Positions 18,543 to 27,599 of a stretch of 64,000 nt of DNA are shown here, piece by piece. The notes under the pieces are model-generated. The model saw only the letters and a list, made by a program, of their open reading frames with translations. It made no database searches and was not told where the DNA came from. Numbering within the stretch: the stretch's first letter is position 1; every line of letters starts with the position of its first letter. This DNA comes from Flavobacterium davisii. GTDB taxonomy: Bacteria; Bacteroidota; Bacteroidia; Flavobacteriales; Flavobacteriaceae. The position numbers and the translations under genes are program-made. Location of the stretch: contig NZ_CP067378.1 of the NCBI RefSeq assembly GCF_019565505.1, positions 310,001 to 374,000 on the forward strand. The letters run 5' to 3'.

Positions 18543-19088
18543 ATGAAACTATTGAATATATTTTGCGCTTTGGCTATCGGGATGATAGCAAACGCACAGA
18601 CACACACTATTGTGAAACCCTTGAAATTGACCAGCGTACCCGCAGGCACAGGCTCAGAAAATATTTTAGTCCGTGATCATTCTGGAATGATCAAACAAGT
18701 CGATAAGCGTAGTATAATTGTCCCACCAACATTGCAAGGAATACTAACGACATCCTCTACATGCGAATATGGAACCGCCCTAGATAATAAAACAACATTT
18801 AAAGAAAATGGTCTTGAGTTTAGCGATTCATTTTCTTCTTTAGAACTGACAAACACGAAGATCTCTTTCCTAAACAAAGGAAACAATAAACATATAGCGA
18901 TCATTCCTAGCGATAACAACACGGAAGGGATTTTTAAACTTCCTAGCTTACAGGGTACCGCAATTGTATTATCTGTAGATAATGAATCAGCAACACAGGG
19001 GAACTTGTTTATAAAAACTATCGATGCCGTCCGCTATTTATGTTTAGGTTTAGGTGGGGAAATCATTAAAATAAAAATTGAAAAATAA
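18543..19088 (+). CDS. Secreted or virion-surface phage protein
   Basis: 181 residues with an N-terminal signal-like segment (LLNIFCALAIGMIANAQ, predicted cut after AQA-type site NAQ). The remainder is beta-rich with repeated hydrophobic-polar alternation. LVRDHSGMIKQVD resembles the repeats in flavobacterial phage fibre proteins. A signal peptide on a late phage gene is unusual for a virion part, so a lysogenic-conversion or lysis-linked role is possible. No family is recognised. Confidence 0.5.
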   Translation: MKLLNIFCALAIGMIANAQTHTIVKPLKLTSVPAGTGSENILVRDHSGMIKQVDKRSIIVPPTLQGILTTSSTCEYGTALDNKTTFKENGLEFSDSFSSLELTNTKISFLNKGNNKHIAIIPSDNNTEGIFKLPSLQGTAIVLSVDNESATQGNLFIKTIDAVRYLCLGLGGEIIKIKIEK

Positions 19089-19249
19089 TGGGATTAATTT
19101 TTAAAAACTGGAAAACCACGTCGGCTGGCGTTGTTTCCATAGCATCAGGAGTTTTATTATTCGTGAATGATAAAACAAAAATTATTGAATCTTTAACGGC
19201 TGTACTTGCGGGTATTGGTCTAATCTTTTCGCAAGATGCAGTAAAGTAA
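19088..19249 (+). CDS. Small phage membrane protein
   Basis: A 53-residue frame (MGLIFKNWKTTSAGVVSIAS...) that starts on the last base of the upstream stop. It has two short hydrophobic segments, AGVVSIASGVLLFV and LTAVLAGIGLIFS, separated by a charged turn DKTKIIE. The hairpin topology fits a small holin-like or antiholin-like protein common at this place in Bacteroidetes phages. Confidence 0.6.
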   Translation: MGLIFKNWKTTSAGVVSIASGVLLFVNDKTKIIESLTAVLAGIGLIFSQDAVK

Positions 19250-19275
19250 TTTCTTTCGGAGGGAAGAATAAAAAA

Positions 19276-19389
19276 AGTCCTCCAACAAATTAAAAACTTT
19301 CCTAGGGTATTTTAAATTAGCAACAAAGCCACCGTTGGAGGACTAAAAGTCTTCTTAATGGTGGCTTTACTATTTAAAACATTCCTAGG
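19276..19389 (+). ncRNA. Putative structured RNA with pseudoknot, upstream of Dam gene
   Basis: Three perfect complementary sets are visible. (A) 19276-19286 pairs with 19334-19344 (11 bp, AGTCCTCCAAC). (B) 19325-19333 pairs with 19360-19368 (9 bp, AAAGCCACC). (C) 19301-19306 pairs with 19384-19389 and 19310-19317 with 19372-19379 (6 plus 8 bp, CCTAGG and TTTTAAAT). C encloses B, and the B loop contains the second strand of A, so A and B/C together form a pseudoknot or two competing folds. It lies between the small membrane gene and dam. No known RNA family is recognised. Confidence 0.5.
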
Positions 19390-19448
19390 AGTTACAAAGA
19401 TAATCATCAAATTTAATTAATCAATCATCAATCAAAAAAAATCAAGAA

Positions 19449-20276
19449 ATGAAAAAAGTTTTTTCAAGTGCACCCCTTCCTTTCATGGGGCAAAAACGCC
19501 AATTTTTAAAGAAATTCAAACCAGCTTTAAACGATTTCCCATCTGATGCAATTTATATAGATATGTTCGGCGGTTCGGGTTTACTTAGTCATACCGTTAA
19601 AGCGTTTTACCCAAATGCCACAGTAGTTTACAATGACTTCGACGGCTATAGCGAACGCTTGGCAAACATTGATAAAACCAACGTTTTACTAAGTGATATT
19701 AGACAAATATTAGCAAACCACCCAAAAGACAAAATCATTAAAGAAGAAGCGCGTAAGGAAATTTTAGAGCGGATCAAATTAGAAGAAGCAAAAGGATACG
19801 TTGATTACATAACGATATCAAGCTCAATTCTGTTTTCAATGAACTATGCAACTTGCTATAATGAAATTGAAAAGTCAACGCTTTACAATTGCGTGCGCCA
19901 ATCCAACTATACCGCAGAGGGTTATTTAGACGCAATAGAAGTCGTTCAAATGGATTACAAAGAGCTTTTCAAAAAGTATAAGGATTGTAAAAACATTGTG
20001 TTTTTGGTCGACCCACCGTACTTATCTACTGACGCAAGCACCTATAAAGGCTATTGGAAGTTAAGGGATTATTTGGACGTACTAAACGTGCTTGAAGGTT
20101 CGAATTACTTTTATTTTACTTCTAATAAAAGTCAAATTGTGGAGTTATGAGAGTGGATTGAAAGCCGTTCGACTTTAGCGAATCCTTTCAATGGCTCTAA
20201 AATGGAAACAATGAATACAAATGTTACTCATCAATCGAGTTATACAGATATAATGATTTATAAGCTTGCTAGATAA
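19449..20276 (+). pseudogene. DNA adenine methylase, D12 class, with in-frame TGA
   Basis: The open frame gives 233 residues and stops at TGA 20148-20150. Visible D12/Dam motifs are the AdoMet-binding FMGQKRQFL near residue 12 and DMFGGSGLLS near 38-47, the catalytic DPPYLSTD near 198, and YFTSNKSQIV at the end. The same frame then continues EWIESRSTLANPFNG...MIYKLAR to 20276, the expected Dam C-terminus. The lesion is therefore a substitution to TGA, not an indel. Phage Dam enzymes protect DNA from host restriction; the place near the right end mirrors the mom gene of Mu. Confidence 0.8.
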
Positions 20277-20298
20277 ACTTAAGCCTTTTAAAGTAGAT

Positions 20299-20478
20299 TT
20301 AAAAGGGCTTTAAGTCTTTTAAAATACTCACCGCATCGAATGAGTATAGTCCAGTAACACCATCCTCGAATAGCAATGTATATACTTCATCTTCTTCATT
20401 AGTTTTTATTATTATTCCAATTTTACCTCGTTTATTTTTTGGGTCAGTTGTTAAGAATTGTAATACTTGTGCTTTCAT
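20299..20478 (-). CDS. Small phage protein, 59 residues
   Basis: A minus-strand frame MKAQVLQFLTTDPKNKRGKI... ends 23 bases from the dam end, so the two genes converge. It has good protein character: a strand-rich core GIIIKTNEEDEVYTLLFED and VTGLYSFDAVSI. It follows another minus frame (20491-20712) by 12 bases, as in a small operon. No family is recognised. Confidence 0.5.
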   Translation of the reverse strand: MKAQVLQFLTTDPKNKRGKIGIIIKTNEEDEVYTLLFEDGVTGLYSFDAVSILKDLKPF

Positions 20479-20490
20479 ATTTTCGTTTTT

Positions 20491-20712
20491 TTACACGGCA
20501 AGTATACGTTGGAAAAACAACACGTCGTAGTCTTTTTGAAAGTATTTTTTGATTTGGTTTATATTGTTAGAGTCTTAGGATGGTTTTATTTTGTTTTCAT
20601 TCATGATTGTTTCTTTTTGATAAACCAACTGCAAGTTGCCAAGCGTTATGCGATAGTCTGCATTGTGAAGTGATATTTTGGGAATTTTTTCCAGCCCATT
20701 ACTGCTGTTCAT
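20491..20712 (-). pseudogene. Small phage protein with in-frame stop
   Basis: The frame starts MNSSNGLEKIPKISLHNADY and gives 45 residues to a TAA at 20575-20577. The same frame then continues DSNNINQIKKYFQKDYDVLF to a second stop at 20491-20493, 12 bases before the next small gene. Either the product is simply 45 residues, or a longer gene has acquired a nonsense codon. The function is unknown. Confidence 0.35.
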
Positions 20713-21261
20713 ATCTAAAAAAAACTTTACTTTTGGTTTTCCCGATTATACTGTCTTATTAACCAGCCCTACAATTAAAGATCAAAAAAAAACTAAAAAA
20801 CAAACTAAAAACTTAAACTTAATAGGTGATACGGAAAAACCTAAAAGCATTTACGATCTTTTATTCTGGATTTTTTTAATAAGATAAAAGCAATTTTTGC
20901 TTTTTAAAATATATTATTCGGTATAATTATAATATCAAATACAAAATAGTTTGAACCAATAAATTTAATACGACACCAATTAACAACCAGATTAAACAGT
21001 TATTACACATCCTTACTTTTTTTATAGTTTTCATATATTATTTTCAATATTAACAAAGAATATGTTTAATAGTACTAGCCATTTTTCATTAAGTTACTAT
21101 CTCTTTTTAACTTTATTTGATTAACGCCATTTTATCTTAACAAGCTTTTTAAAATTTATCATTAAAGATATAGCATTAAAAATGTTATATATACGGTTGT
21201 AATTTGATAAATAATTTAGTTTTTTAGCATTATTTACTCATTGTTCTTTTTAAAAATTACA
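20713..21261. other. AT-rich spacer at presumed prophage edge
   Basis: No convincing gene is seen. A weak plus frame near 20678-20887 (KNFTFGFPDYTVLLTSPTIK) has some protein character but lacks a good start and neighbours. The right end of the Mu-like prophage probably falls here or just before, but its boundary cannot be set without the left end and the 5-bp target duplication. Confidence 0.4.
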
Positions 21262-21525
21262 TCATTGATTAACTAATAATTCTAAAACTTGTTCTATTTT
21301 ATCACATATTTCTTTGTTTATGTTTCTAAAATGCCAAAAATCAAAAACCTTTGACTCTGGTATTTCTGGATAGTAATTTTGAATTACAGCTTTAAAAGCA
21401 TCAAAACTTCTAAATCCTTTATTAAAAAAGCCAATCAAAAGCTTACTTGAACGCTGAATTAACTCTATTCGTTTTAATGTAGAGAGTTCTCTCTTCTTCA
21501 TTGTATTTTTAGAATCAACTGACAT
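21262..21525 (-). CDS. Hypothetical protein divergent from XRE regulator
   Basis: With the start at ATG 21525 (MSVDSKNTMKKRELS) this encodes 87 residues. A longer frame from 21606 would run through the palindromic operator, so the internal start is preferred. The protein is basic and helical (LKRIELIQRSSKLLIGFF, KVFDFWHFRNINKEICDKIE). Nothing in it is a recognisable domain. It shares the operator region with the XRE gene at 21708 and so may be its regulated partner. Confidence 0.5.
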   Translation of the reverse strand: MSVDSKNTMKKRELSTLKRIELIQRSSKLLIGFFNKGFRSFDAFKAVIQNYYPEIPESKVFDFWHFRNINKEICDKIEQVLELLVNQ

Positions 21526-21549
21526 AACTTTTGTATATTTGTTTTTAAT

Positions 21550-21587
21550 GTTTACACAAATTGTATTGTTATACAATTTGTGTAAAC
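21550..21587. promoter_or_regulatory. 17-bp perfect dyad operator, copy 1
   Basis: The arms 21550-21566 (GTTTACACAAATTGTAT) and 21571-21587 are perfect complements around a TGTT centre. It lies between the divergent gene (start 21525) and the XRE gene (start 21708). A minus-strand promoter (TAAATTTG read from 21651 to 21644 with TTG read from 21673 to 21671, 19-base spacing) would place the dyad just downstream of its start site. This fits an autoregulatory operator for the XRE protein. Confidence 0.6.
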
Positions 21588-21707
21588 TATTTGTGAAAAC
21601 TAGCAATATAATTTACCTGTGTAAATTATATAAATCAGATATACAAATTTATAAAATATTTGATTAAAAACAAGTAAAAAATCAAATAATTTATAAAATA
21701 AAAAACA

Positions 21708-22115
21708 ATGTTAAAATTAAACGAAACTGTAAGAAAATCTATGAATCCAGAAGAATTAAAAAGGGCTAGAAAAATCAAAGGTTTAACCCAAAAGGAAGTA
21801 GCGGATTTAATAGGGGTCTCTTTTCAAACTTATAATGGTTATGAAAATGGGAAGAAAATACCAACAACAAAATATCAAATATTGGAGAAGTTTTTATCAA
21901 ATGTTCATCAGGTAAAAGAACCTTCAGAAGTATATTACACGGAAAATGATTTTGAAAAAACGATTCATCATTTGAATGAATTAATCAATCAACGTGAGGA
22001 GATTTTGAAGATTTTAAATCCTAATTCCCTTGACTACTACCATAATATAGAGTTAATTCAGGTTTATAAGGAAAGGATTAAATACATAAATAGCGTAAGA
22101 AAGAATTCTTTTTAG
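21708..22115 (+). CDS. XRE-family transcriptional regulator, copy 1
   Basis: 135 residues. Residues 14-68 form a Cro/C1-type helix-turn-helix (EELKRARKIKGLTQKEVADL, then SFQTYNGYENGKKIP). The C-terminal 60 residues are helical (HHLNELINQREEILKIL) and probably dimerise; no peptidase domain is present, so it is not a LexA-like repressor. It is about 85% identical to the gene at 22707, with the last 45 residues almost unchanged. A stem-loop terminator follows at 22145-22185. Confidence 0.85.
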   Translation: MLKLNETVRKSMNPEELKRARKIKGLTQKEVADLIGVSFQTYNGYENGKKIPTTKYQILEKFLSNVHQVKEPSEVYYTENDFEKTIHHLNELINQREEILKILNPNSLDYYHNIELIQVYKERIKYINSVRKNSF

Positions 22116-22144
22116 GTATTTTTTATTTTGTGTAGAAATATATT

Positions 22145-22185
22145 ATAAATAAAAGGACTATTTGATAATTAGTCTCTTTATTTAT
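22145..22185 (+). terminator. Stem-loop terminator after XRE copy 1
   Basis: Arms 22145-22160 (ATAAATAAAAGGACTA) and 22170-22185 pair with two mismatches around a nine-base loop, and the stem ends in a T-rich arm. It begins 30 bases after the XRE stop. Confidence 0.5.
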
Positions 22186-22706
22186 TAGATTTTATAGGTT
22201 TTCATTCTAAAATAGAAGTAGTTGCTTTTTTTATTATTATTTTAAAAGTGTTTAAATTCTATTTTCCTATCAGAAAATATTTACAGTCTGTGTTAATCTT
22301 GTTTATTTAACTCAAATAAGCTTTAGAAACTTATTATGGATAAAGTAATAGTTTAGAATTTTAAGACTGCGGATTTTTTATTTTTGATATAGTAAAACAC
22401 GTTTGTGGTAAATTTTTCGTGTGTTTTTATCTTTTCGTTTTCATCAGAAAGTTTATTACCTAATCTGTCAGTTTAACACAAACTATTTTGTCTTTGTCGT
22501 GTTTTTAGAATGAACTAATATAACTTTTGTATATTTGTTTTTAATGTTTACACAAATTATATGCTGGTATAATTTGTGTAAATTCTTTATGAAAATTAAA
22601 CGTATGGTTTATACTTATAAACTATATCAAAAATCAGATATGCAAATATATAAAATATTTGATCAAAAATAATATAAAATCAAATTTTTTATAAAAATAA
22701 AAAACG
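22186..22706. repeat. Spacer holding duplicated operator-leader region
   Basis: From about 22502 the DNA repeats the region upstream of XRE copy 1, including TTTTGTATATTTGTTTTTAA, a second dyad (22546-22561 with 22568-22583, 15 of 16 bases paired) and the AATCAGATAT leader. The ATG of the divergent gene is changed (ACATAA to TATAA) and its body is absent, so only the promoter-operator and regulator were kept. 22186-22500 shows no gene. Confidence 0.55.
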
Positions 22707-23114
22707 ATGTTGAAATTAAACGAAACTAAAAAAAAATCTATGAGCCCAGAAGAATTGAAAAGAACTAGAAAAATGAAAGGTTTGACTCAAAAGGAAGTGG
22801 CGGATTTAATAGGGGTCTCTTTTCAAACTTATAATGGTTATGAAAATGGAAAGAAGATTCCATCAACAAAATACCAAATATTAGATAAATTTTTATCTGA
22901 TGTAAATCATATAAAAGAACCTTCGGAAATATATTATACGGAAAGTGGTTTAGATAAAACGATTCATCACTTGAATGAATTAATTAATCAACGTGAGGAG
23001 ATTTTGAAGATTTTAAATCCTAATTCTCTTGACTATTATCATAACATAGAGCTCATCCAAGTTTATAAGGAAAGGATTAAATATATAAATAAAGTAAAGC
23101 AAAATAATTTTTAA
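22707..23114 (+). CDS. XRE-family transcriptional regulator, copy 2
   Basis: A 135-residue paralogue of the regulator at 21708. The helix-turn-helix core (GLTQKEVADLIGVSFQTYNG) is identical, and changes cluster at the first 15 residues, in the linker near 65-85 and at the last few residues. The identical recognition helix predicts that both proteins bind both dyads, giving cross-regulation. The duplication includes the operator, so each copy retains its own control. A 17-bp stem-loop follows at 23243-23292. Confidence 0.85.
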   Translation: MLKLNETKKKSMSPEELKRTRKMKGLTQKEVADLIGVSFQTYNGYENGKKIPSTKYQILDKFLSDVNHIKEPSEIYYTESGLDKTIHHLNELINQREEILKILNPNSLDYYHNIELIQVYKERIKYINKVKQNNF

Positions 23115-23242
23115 TTGTTTTTTATAAGGTTGTACTGCTAAAATGATATTTTATAGTATTTGATTTTGTTTTTTATGATTTTCTTACTTTTTTTAAATAG
23201 TCATTTGGTTTAAAAAGATAAAACTACAATTGAATTTTATTA

Positions 23243-23292
23243 TTAAATGCAAGGTTTTTGAGAATATTATAGTATAAAAACCTTGCATTTAA
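23243..23292. terminator. Strong 17-bp stem-loop, probable bidirectional terminator
   Basis: 23243-23259 (TTAAATGCAAGGTTTTT) and 23276-23292 are perfect complements around a 16-base loop. It stands between the plus XRE gene and the minus nitroreductase gene, so it could end both. The rest of 23115-23462 shows nothing further. Confidence 0.55.
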
Positions 23293-23462
23293 GTATTCTG
23301 ATTTCTTCAATTTTTATTTTTAAAATATCTTTTTTACAAGTTATATAAGACTTAATATTTTCTAAAAAACATAAAAAAGAATATTTGGAGTAAAAATAAT
23401 ATCAATTTACGTTGAATTAGTTTTCAACAAAGCTTATTTAAATTGCAGGTAAAAAAAATCGA

Positions 23463-24060
23463 CTATAAGACTTCGACAATTTCTTCCATTTGTAATCTTG
23501 ATTTACTTTTAATGTGGGGTTGATTAGGGTCATTTTCATCTCTATAACCAATTGCAACTGCAAATAATGTTGAATAATTTTTTAGATTAAGAATTTGATC
23601 ATATTCATCACATTTAATCCCTTCCATTGGGGTAGAATCAATTTTCATACTTGCACAAGCACTCAAAAAATAGCCTAATGAAAGATAAATCTGATGTTTT
23701 AGCCAGACTTTATTTCAAACTCAGGCAGTGGTTTTATGAACTGATTGTAATAACCAACGGCTCCTTCGGGAAGATTTTTGTTTATTTGATTTTCAAAAGT
23801 AGGAATGTCATTTATTGCGCAAAAAACCACTAAATGACTTGCTTCTTTAATTTTTGTTCATTAAAGTAAGAGACTTCTGCTAATTGATTTTTTGTTTTAT
23901 CGTTTGACACAATAATAAATTTCCATGGTTGACTATTAATAGATGAAGGACTTAATCGCAAAATTTCCTTCAATTGTTCTATTTCATAATCGGATATTTT
24001 TTGCTGTGTGTTATACATTTTGGTTGTATATCTGTTTTTTGATAAGTTTATAAAATCCAT
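23463..24060 (-). pseudogene. Nitroreductase family protein (frame-disrupted)
   Basis: The N-terminal frame (MDFINLSKNRYTTKMYN..., LSPSSINSQPWKFIIVSND) and the C-terminal frame ([29 protein letters not shown]) are the two ends of an FMN-dependent NAD(P)H nitroreductase of about 200 residues. The middle is present in a third frame (EASHLVVFCAINDIPTFE). One missing A at about 23850 and one missing base near 23700 restore it. The SSxNxQPW motif binds FMN. It is monocistronic. Confidence 0.8.
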
Positions 24061-24284
24061 TTTATTTGTTTTAATTATTTTTTATGCTGGTTTAACCCAA
24101 ATACTCATTAGAGATTTTAAAAAGAACATTTTATTGATTGTCAGTACTGTATAAAATTAAGTACTAGAATCAGTAAAACTAAATCTTTTTATTTCAATAA
24201 GTTATAAAATTTATTTTTTCTAATGCGAAATCTGGTTTTAAATAAATTATATGAAGCGATAACCGCCTTTTTATTTTTAAAAGT

Positions 24285-25369
24285 TTACAATTTGTTTATT
24301 TTTATTTTGTATATAAAGTAAGGTGGTTTTCCTGAATCGATTGTACCTGAAAAAGCTATTGTTTTATGAAGCTGGTTAACAGATATATAGAGGTATCCAT
24401 TTTGTAAACTGATGTTATCAGCCCAAAGTAATCTAGCATCTCGAATGAAAGGTTCTAGCTTTTTTGTTTTAGCATTCCATTTATCAATTCCTTTATCATT
24501 CAAATTTGTAAAATAATGATTGCCTTTTTTATCTGTTGCAACACCGTCTGAAATTGGTTTATCTCCCACTTTTTTTATGGTTGCTAAAATTTTATCTTCT
24601 TCTTCATTTTTTCTAATTGCCCTTGCGGATATACTGTACCATGTTTTTCCATTCATCGCACCGTAAAAAACCGTTTCTTTATCTGCTGAAATTGTAATTG
24701 GATTTATTGCTACACGCGCAGGTTTGCCTCCAAAATTTATAATTTTAAAGTCTATAACTGTATCAATGTCTTCACTTAAAAATGAAGGGTGTTGTTTTAA
24801 TCTTTTTACGGCTTTTGTCTTTATATTAACTACTATAATCCCGGGGTTGGCTATATCTGCTAGATAAATAAAACCATTTTTTATATCAACTGCTAAATCT
24901 TGGATAAAAGAGCCTTTTGGGGCTACTTCTTCAGGGAAGGTTAAAGAAAAAATATTTTCTTTGCTTTCTGAACTAAAGCAAAACAATCTAGTTTGCCCTA
25001 AATTTAACCCCATATCAATTACCCATAAATTTCCGTTTTCATCTGTAGTTATTCCAAGTGGTGTATCGAAGGTAGTAGGAGTTGCCTTTTGATCGGCTCC
25101 TCTTTGCCATCCCATATTGGGAAACGCTTCTATTGTTTTGGCATCTTTAATAACAACCAATTGTATGGATGGATTTCCCAAAGGATGAATGGTTGAATAA
25201 ACGACCCCTTTGTTACTAACTGCTACGTTTCCGGACGAATCTGCATTTCTGCAACTATCTCCAATTGGCTATTCTTATCTGCTTTTAGTTGGGCGTAGAC
25301 ATTCGTTTCAAAACTTATTATAAGTAAGAAAGCAAATACTATTGATATAAATAGATTATTTTTTTTCAT
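24285..25369 (-). pseudogene. Major royal jelly/yellow-family protein, secreted (frame-disrupted)
   Basis: A signal peptide (NNLFISIVFAFLLIISFE, cut near VYAQ) starts at 25369. The frame breaks at about 25243, where one missing A (GAAATGC for GAAAATGC) separates LEIVAE from ADSSGNVAVSNKG. The remaining 298 residues form a beta-propeller of the yellow/royal jelly type, with LGITTDENGNLWVIDMG, DIKNGFIYLADIANPGIIV and KPISDGVATDKKGNHYF. Bacterial members are periplasmic sugar-lactone or tautomerase-like proteins of uncertain substrate. Confidence 0.75.
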
Positions 25370-25945
25370 TTTTACAAGAATTGATTAAACTATAATTTTT
25401 ATAGTTACAAAAATAAGTATAGTTATTTATCTTTGCAATAACGGATAAAATAGATAGTACCTAATATATTGTATAGACGACTGAATTTACGTCTAGCATT
25501 AGATTACTAATGGGCTGCTTGGGGATAGTAATAGGTTCTTTTTTAGACATCTACAAAATCATTGAGTAGATACTGTAGTAAAAGATGGAAAGAAAAACCC
25601 TACTTTTGGACTTTTCCAAAAACAGGGCTTCATTTTATAAGTAAGGAGGTATTGAAAACTAATTTTATTGATAGTTTTTTCTGAATCTGTCTCAAAATGA
25701 TTTTTAAAAAACAAAACATGATCTTTTTGAAAATGGTTTAACTCAAATTCCGCATTAGCAATCTATTCATTTTACTTTTATTCAAATTTAAGGACGTACT
25801 CTATTTTTATTCATCAAAATAGTTGCCTTTTTCATCTTCTAAAATTTTCCGTGAGCACTTGAATTTATTGCCTTTTTTATTGCAAAACAAAGTGTAATGT
25901 GAAACTTAGATTAAATCTATCTCAAAATTTTAAAATTGGATTTTA
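25370..25945. other. Intergenic region, no gene seen
   Basis: No supported coding sequence. An imperfect hairpin lies at about 25593-25630 (CCCTACTTTTGGA against TCCAAAAACAGGG). A TCTGTCTCAAAATG tract (25685-25698) and AAATTCCGCATTA (about 25745-25757) resemble short tracts near 45360-45450, perhaps remnants of an insertion sequence. Confidence 0.35.
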
Positions 25946-26719
25946 TTATATTTTTTTTAAAAAATCAATTGCTTTTTTATTAAAAATAGGGGCTTGTTCG
26001 ACATTTACAACGTGTCCACATTTTTCAATAATGGTTAGTTTTGCTGATTTATAATGTGTTTCTACTACTTTTTTTACGGTTGGCAAAAACATGTAATCTT
26101 CTTCTCCCATTATATATAACGTTGGGATATTTAATTCTACTTGTCGAAACCAAGTTAATACGGGATTTATTTCAGATGTTAATTTAAACCATTTTATAAA
26201 TTCTTTTTGATACAATTTTTTAGCTTCATTGATAAACATCAAACGGGATTGTTTGTGATTATCTTTTGGCATAATAATAAAGGCAAATAATTTATAGAGG
26301 AATAAATAGGGTAATACATATTTAAAAAAATTACCTACTCTCATTAATATTTGTGAGCGAAAATTCATTTTTAGGATAGCACCACCCATAATCATACTTT
26401 TAACTCTTTCTGGATACATTTCGGCTAATTGCCTGATGACTATGGTTCCTAAAGAAATTCCGATAAAATGGGATGACTGTATTTTTAAATAATCTATAAC
26501 TTCTAATACGTCATGAGCAATAGACTTAAATGTATATTTTTTTGAGAAGTTTGCTTTTTTAGAATTTCCATGTCCTCTTAAATCGAGTAATAGGACGTTG
26601 AAATGTTTTTGAAATTCTCTAATTTGCTTAAACCATATAGAAGAACTTCCTCCTGCCCCATGTACAAAAGTAACCCATTGATTACTTGATGTATTTTCAT
26701 AAATGGTGTAATGAATCAT
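25946..26719 (-). CDS. Alpha/beta hydrolase
   Basis: 257 residues with the alpha/beta hydrolase fold. The oxyanion motif VHGAGGSSSIW is near residue 19, LLLDLRGHGNS near 45, and the nucleophile elbow GISLGT places the catalytic serine near 93. A later acid in YIMGEEDYM and the histidine in KCGHVVNVEQ complete the triad. No signal peptide, so cytoplasmic. It follows the BtuF-like gene at 20 bases spacing and probably shares its transcript. The substrate is unknown. Confidence 0.85.
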   Translation of the reverse strand: MIHYTIYENTSSNQWVTFVHGAGGSSSIWFKQIREFQKHFNVLLLDLRGHGNSKKANFSKKYTFKSIAHDVLEVIDYLKIQSSHFIGISLGTIVIRQLAEMYPERVKSMIMGGAILKMNFRSQILMRVGNFFKYVLPYLFLYKLFAFIIMPKDNHKQSRLMFINEAKKLYQKEFIKWFKLTSEINPVLTWFRQVELNIPTLYIMGEEDYMFLPTVKKVVETHYKSAKLTIIEKCGHVVNVEQAPIFNKKAIDFLKKI

Positions 26720-26739
26720 ATTTTATAGCAATTCTATTT

Positions 26740-27569
26740 TTAGTGTGCATGGTGTAAATGTAATTCACCTATACGTAAACGTAATTTTTTAAAATAATCG
26801 AAGGCTTTTACTAAACGTGAACCATACCATGAGAACATTTCTCCATCAACAAAAACAGTTTTTGCATGGTGTGAATATCGGCCTAATTCAAAAGCGTGTT
26901 CATCTTTAAAAGGATAGGGTTCTGATGAAAGGAATATTAAGTCGGGATCGCCTTGAATTCGCATTTTTGCACAATAACTTCTGGATATCGTTGGGGATAC
27001 TTATCATTATTTGCATAAATATTTTCTAATTTATTTAATTGTAATAAATGATTAATAAAGGTATCTCTTCCTGCTACCATATAGGGTTTTCCCCAGATGA
27101 AATAGGCTACTGTTTGTTTTTCATAATCTTTGATGAAATGAAGAAAATCATTTTTTGCAAAATTAATTTTATCGATCCATTTTTGTGATTCGGTACGTAC
27201 ATTAAATAGTTTGCCAAAATCTTCAATCATTTTGTTATTATCTTCAACAGTATAGATTTCTGTTACCCAAACGGGGCATATTGAGTTTAATTCTTGAACT
27301 ATTTCTTGGGTATTTTCTTCTTTATTACAAATAATGATGTCGGGATTTAGTTCTTTTATTTTATCTATTTTTATATTTTTTGTTCCTCCTACAATGGTTT
27401 TTGTGGATTTAAAATGAAAAGGGTGTGCACAAAATTTTGTTATACCTACAATTTTATCTTCTAAACCTAAATCATATAATAATTCGGTTTGTGAAGGTAC
27501 TAAAGAAATAATTCTTTTGGGGGTTGTTTTTAATTCTTGTTGGTTTCCTGTTGGATCAGTATAAATCAT
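26740..27569 (-). pseudogene. BtuF-like helical-backbone metal/cobalamin-binding protein (frame-disrupted)
   Basis: The main frame (210 residues) has PKRIISLVPSQTELLYDLGL, VGGTKNIKIDKIKELNPDII and YFIWGKPYMVAGRDTFINHL, all typical of the cobalamin/iron-siderophore binding-protein family. It then loses frame at VQKCEFK. Adding one A near 26963 gives VQKMRIQGDPDLIFLSSEPYPFK, the normal last domain. No signal peptide is seen, common in flavobacterial members. It sits between pyrF and the hydrolase on the same strand. Confidence 0.75.
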
Positions 27570-27599
27570 TTGTTCAAAAGGGGATTAAATCATGTTCTT

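Noticed and set aside
19449..20276. Reassignment of TGA as a sense codon
   Set aside because: Only one TGA interrupts a gene in this way, others are TAA, and normal genes such as the baseplate hub end in TGA. prfA is also intact, as in ordinary code usage.
20713..21261. Right attachment site of the prophage
   Set aside because: No terminal TG/CA ends or target duplication can be paired, because the left end is outside the window.
21550..23292. CRISPR array, because of repeated palindromes
   Set aside because: There are only two copies of the dyad, about 1 kb apart, with coding sequence between; no spacers or Cas genes are present.
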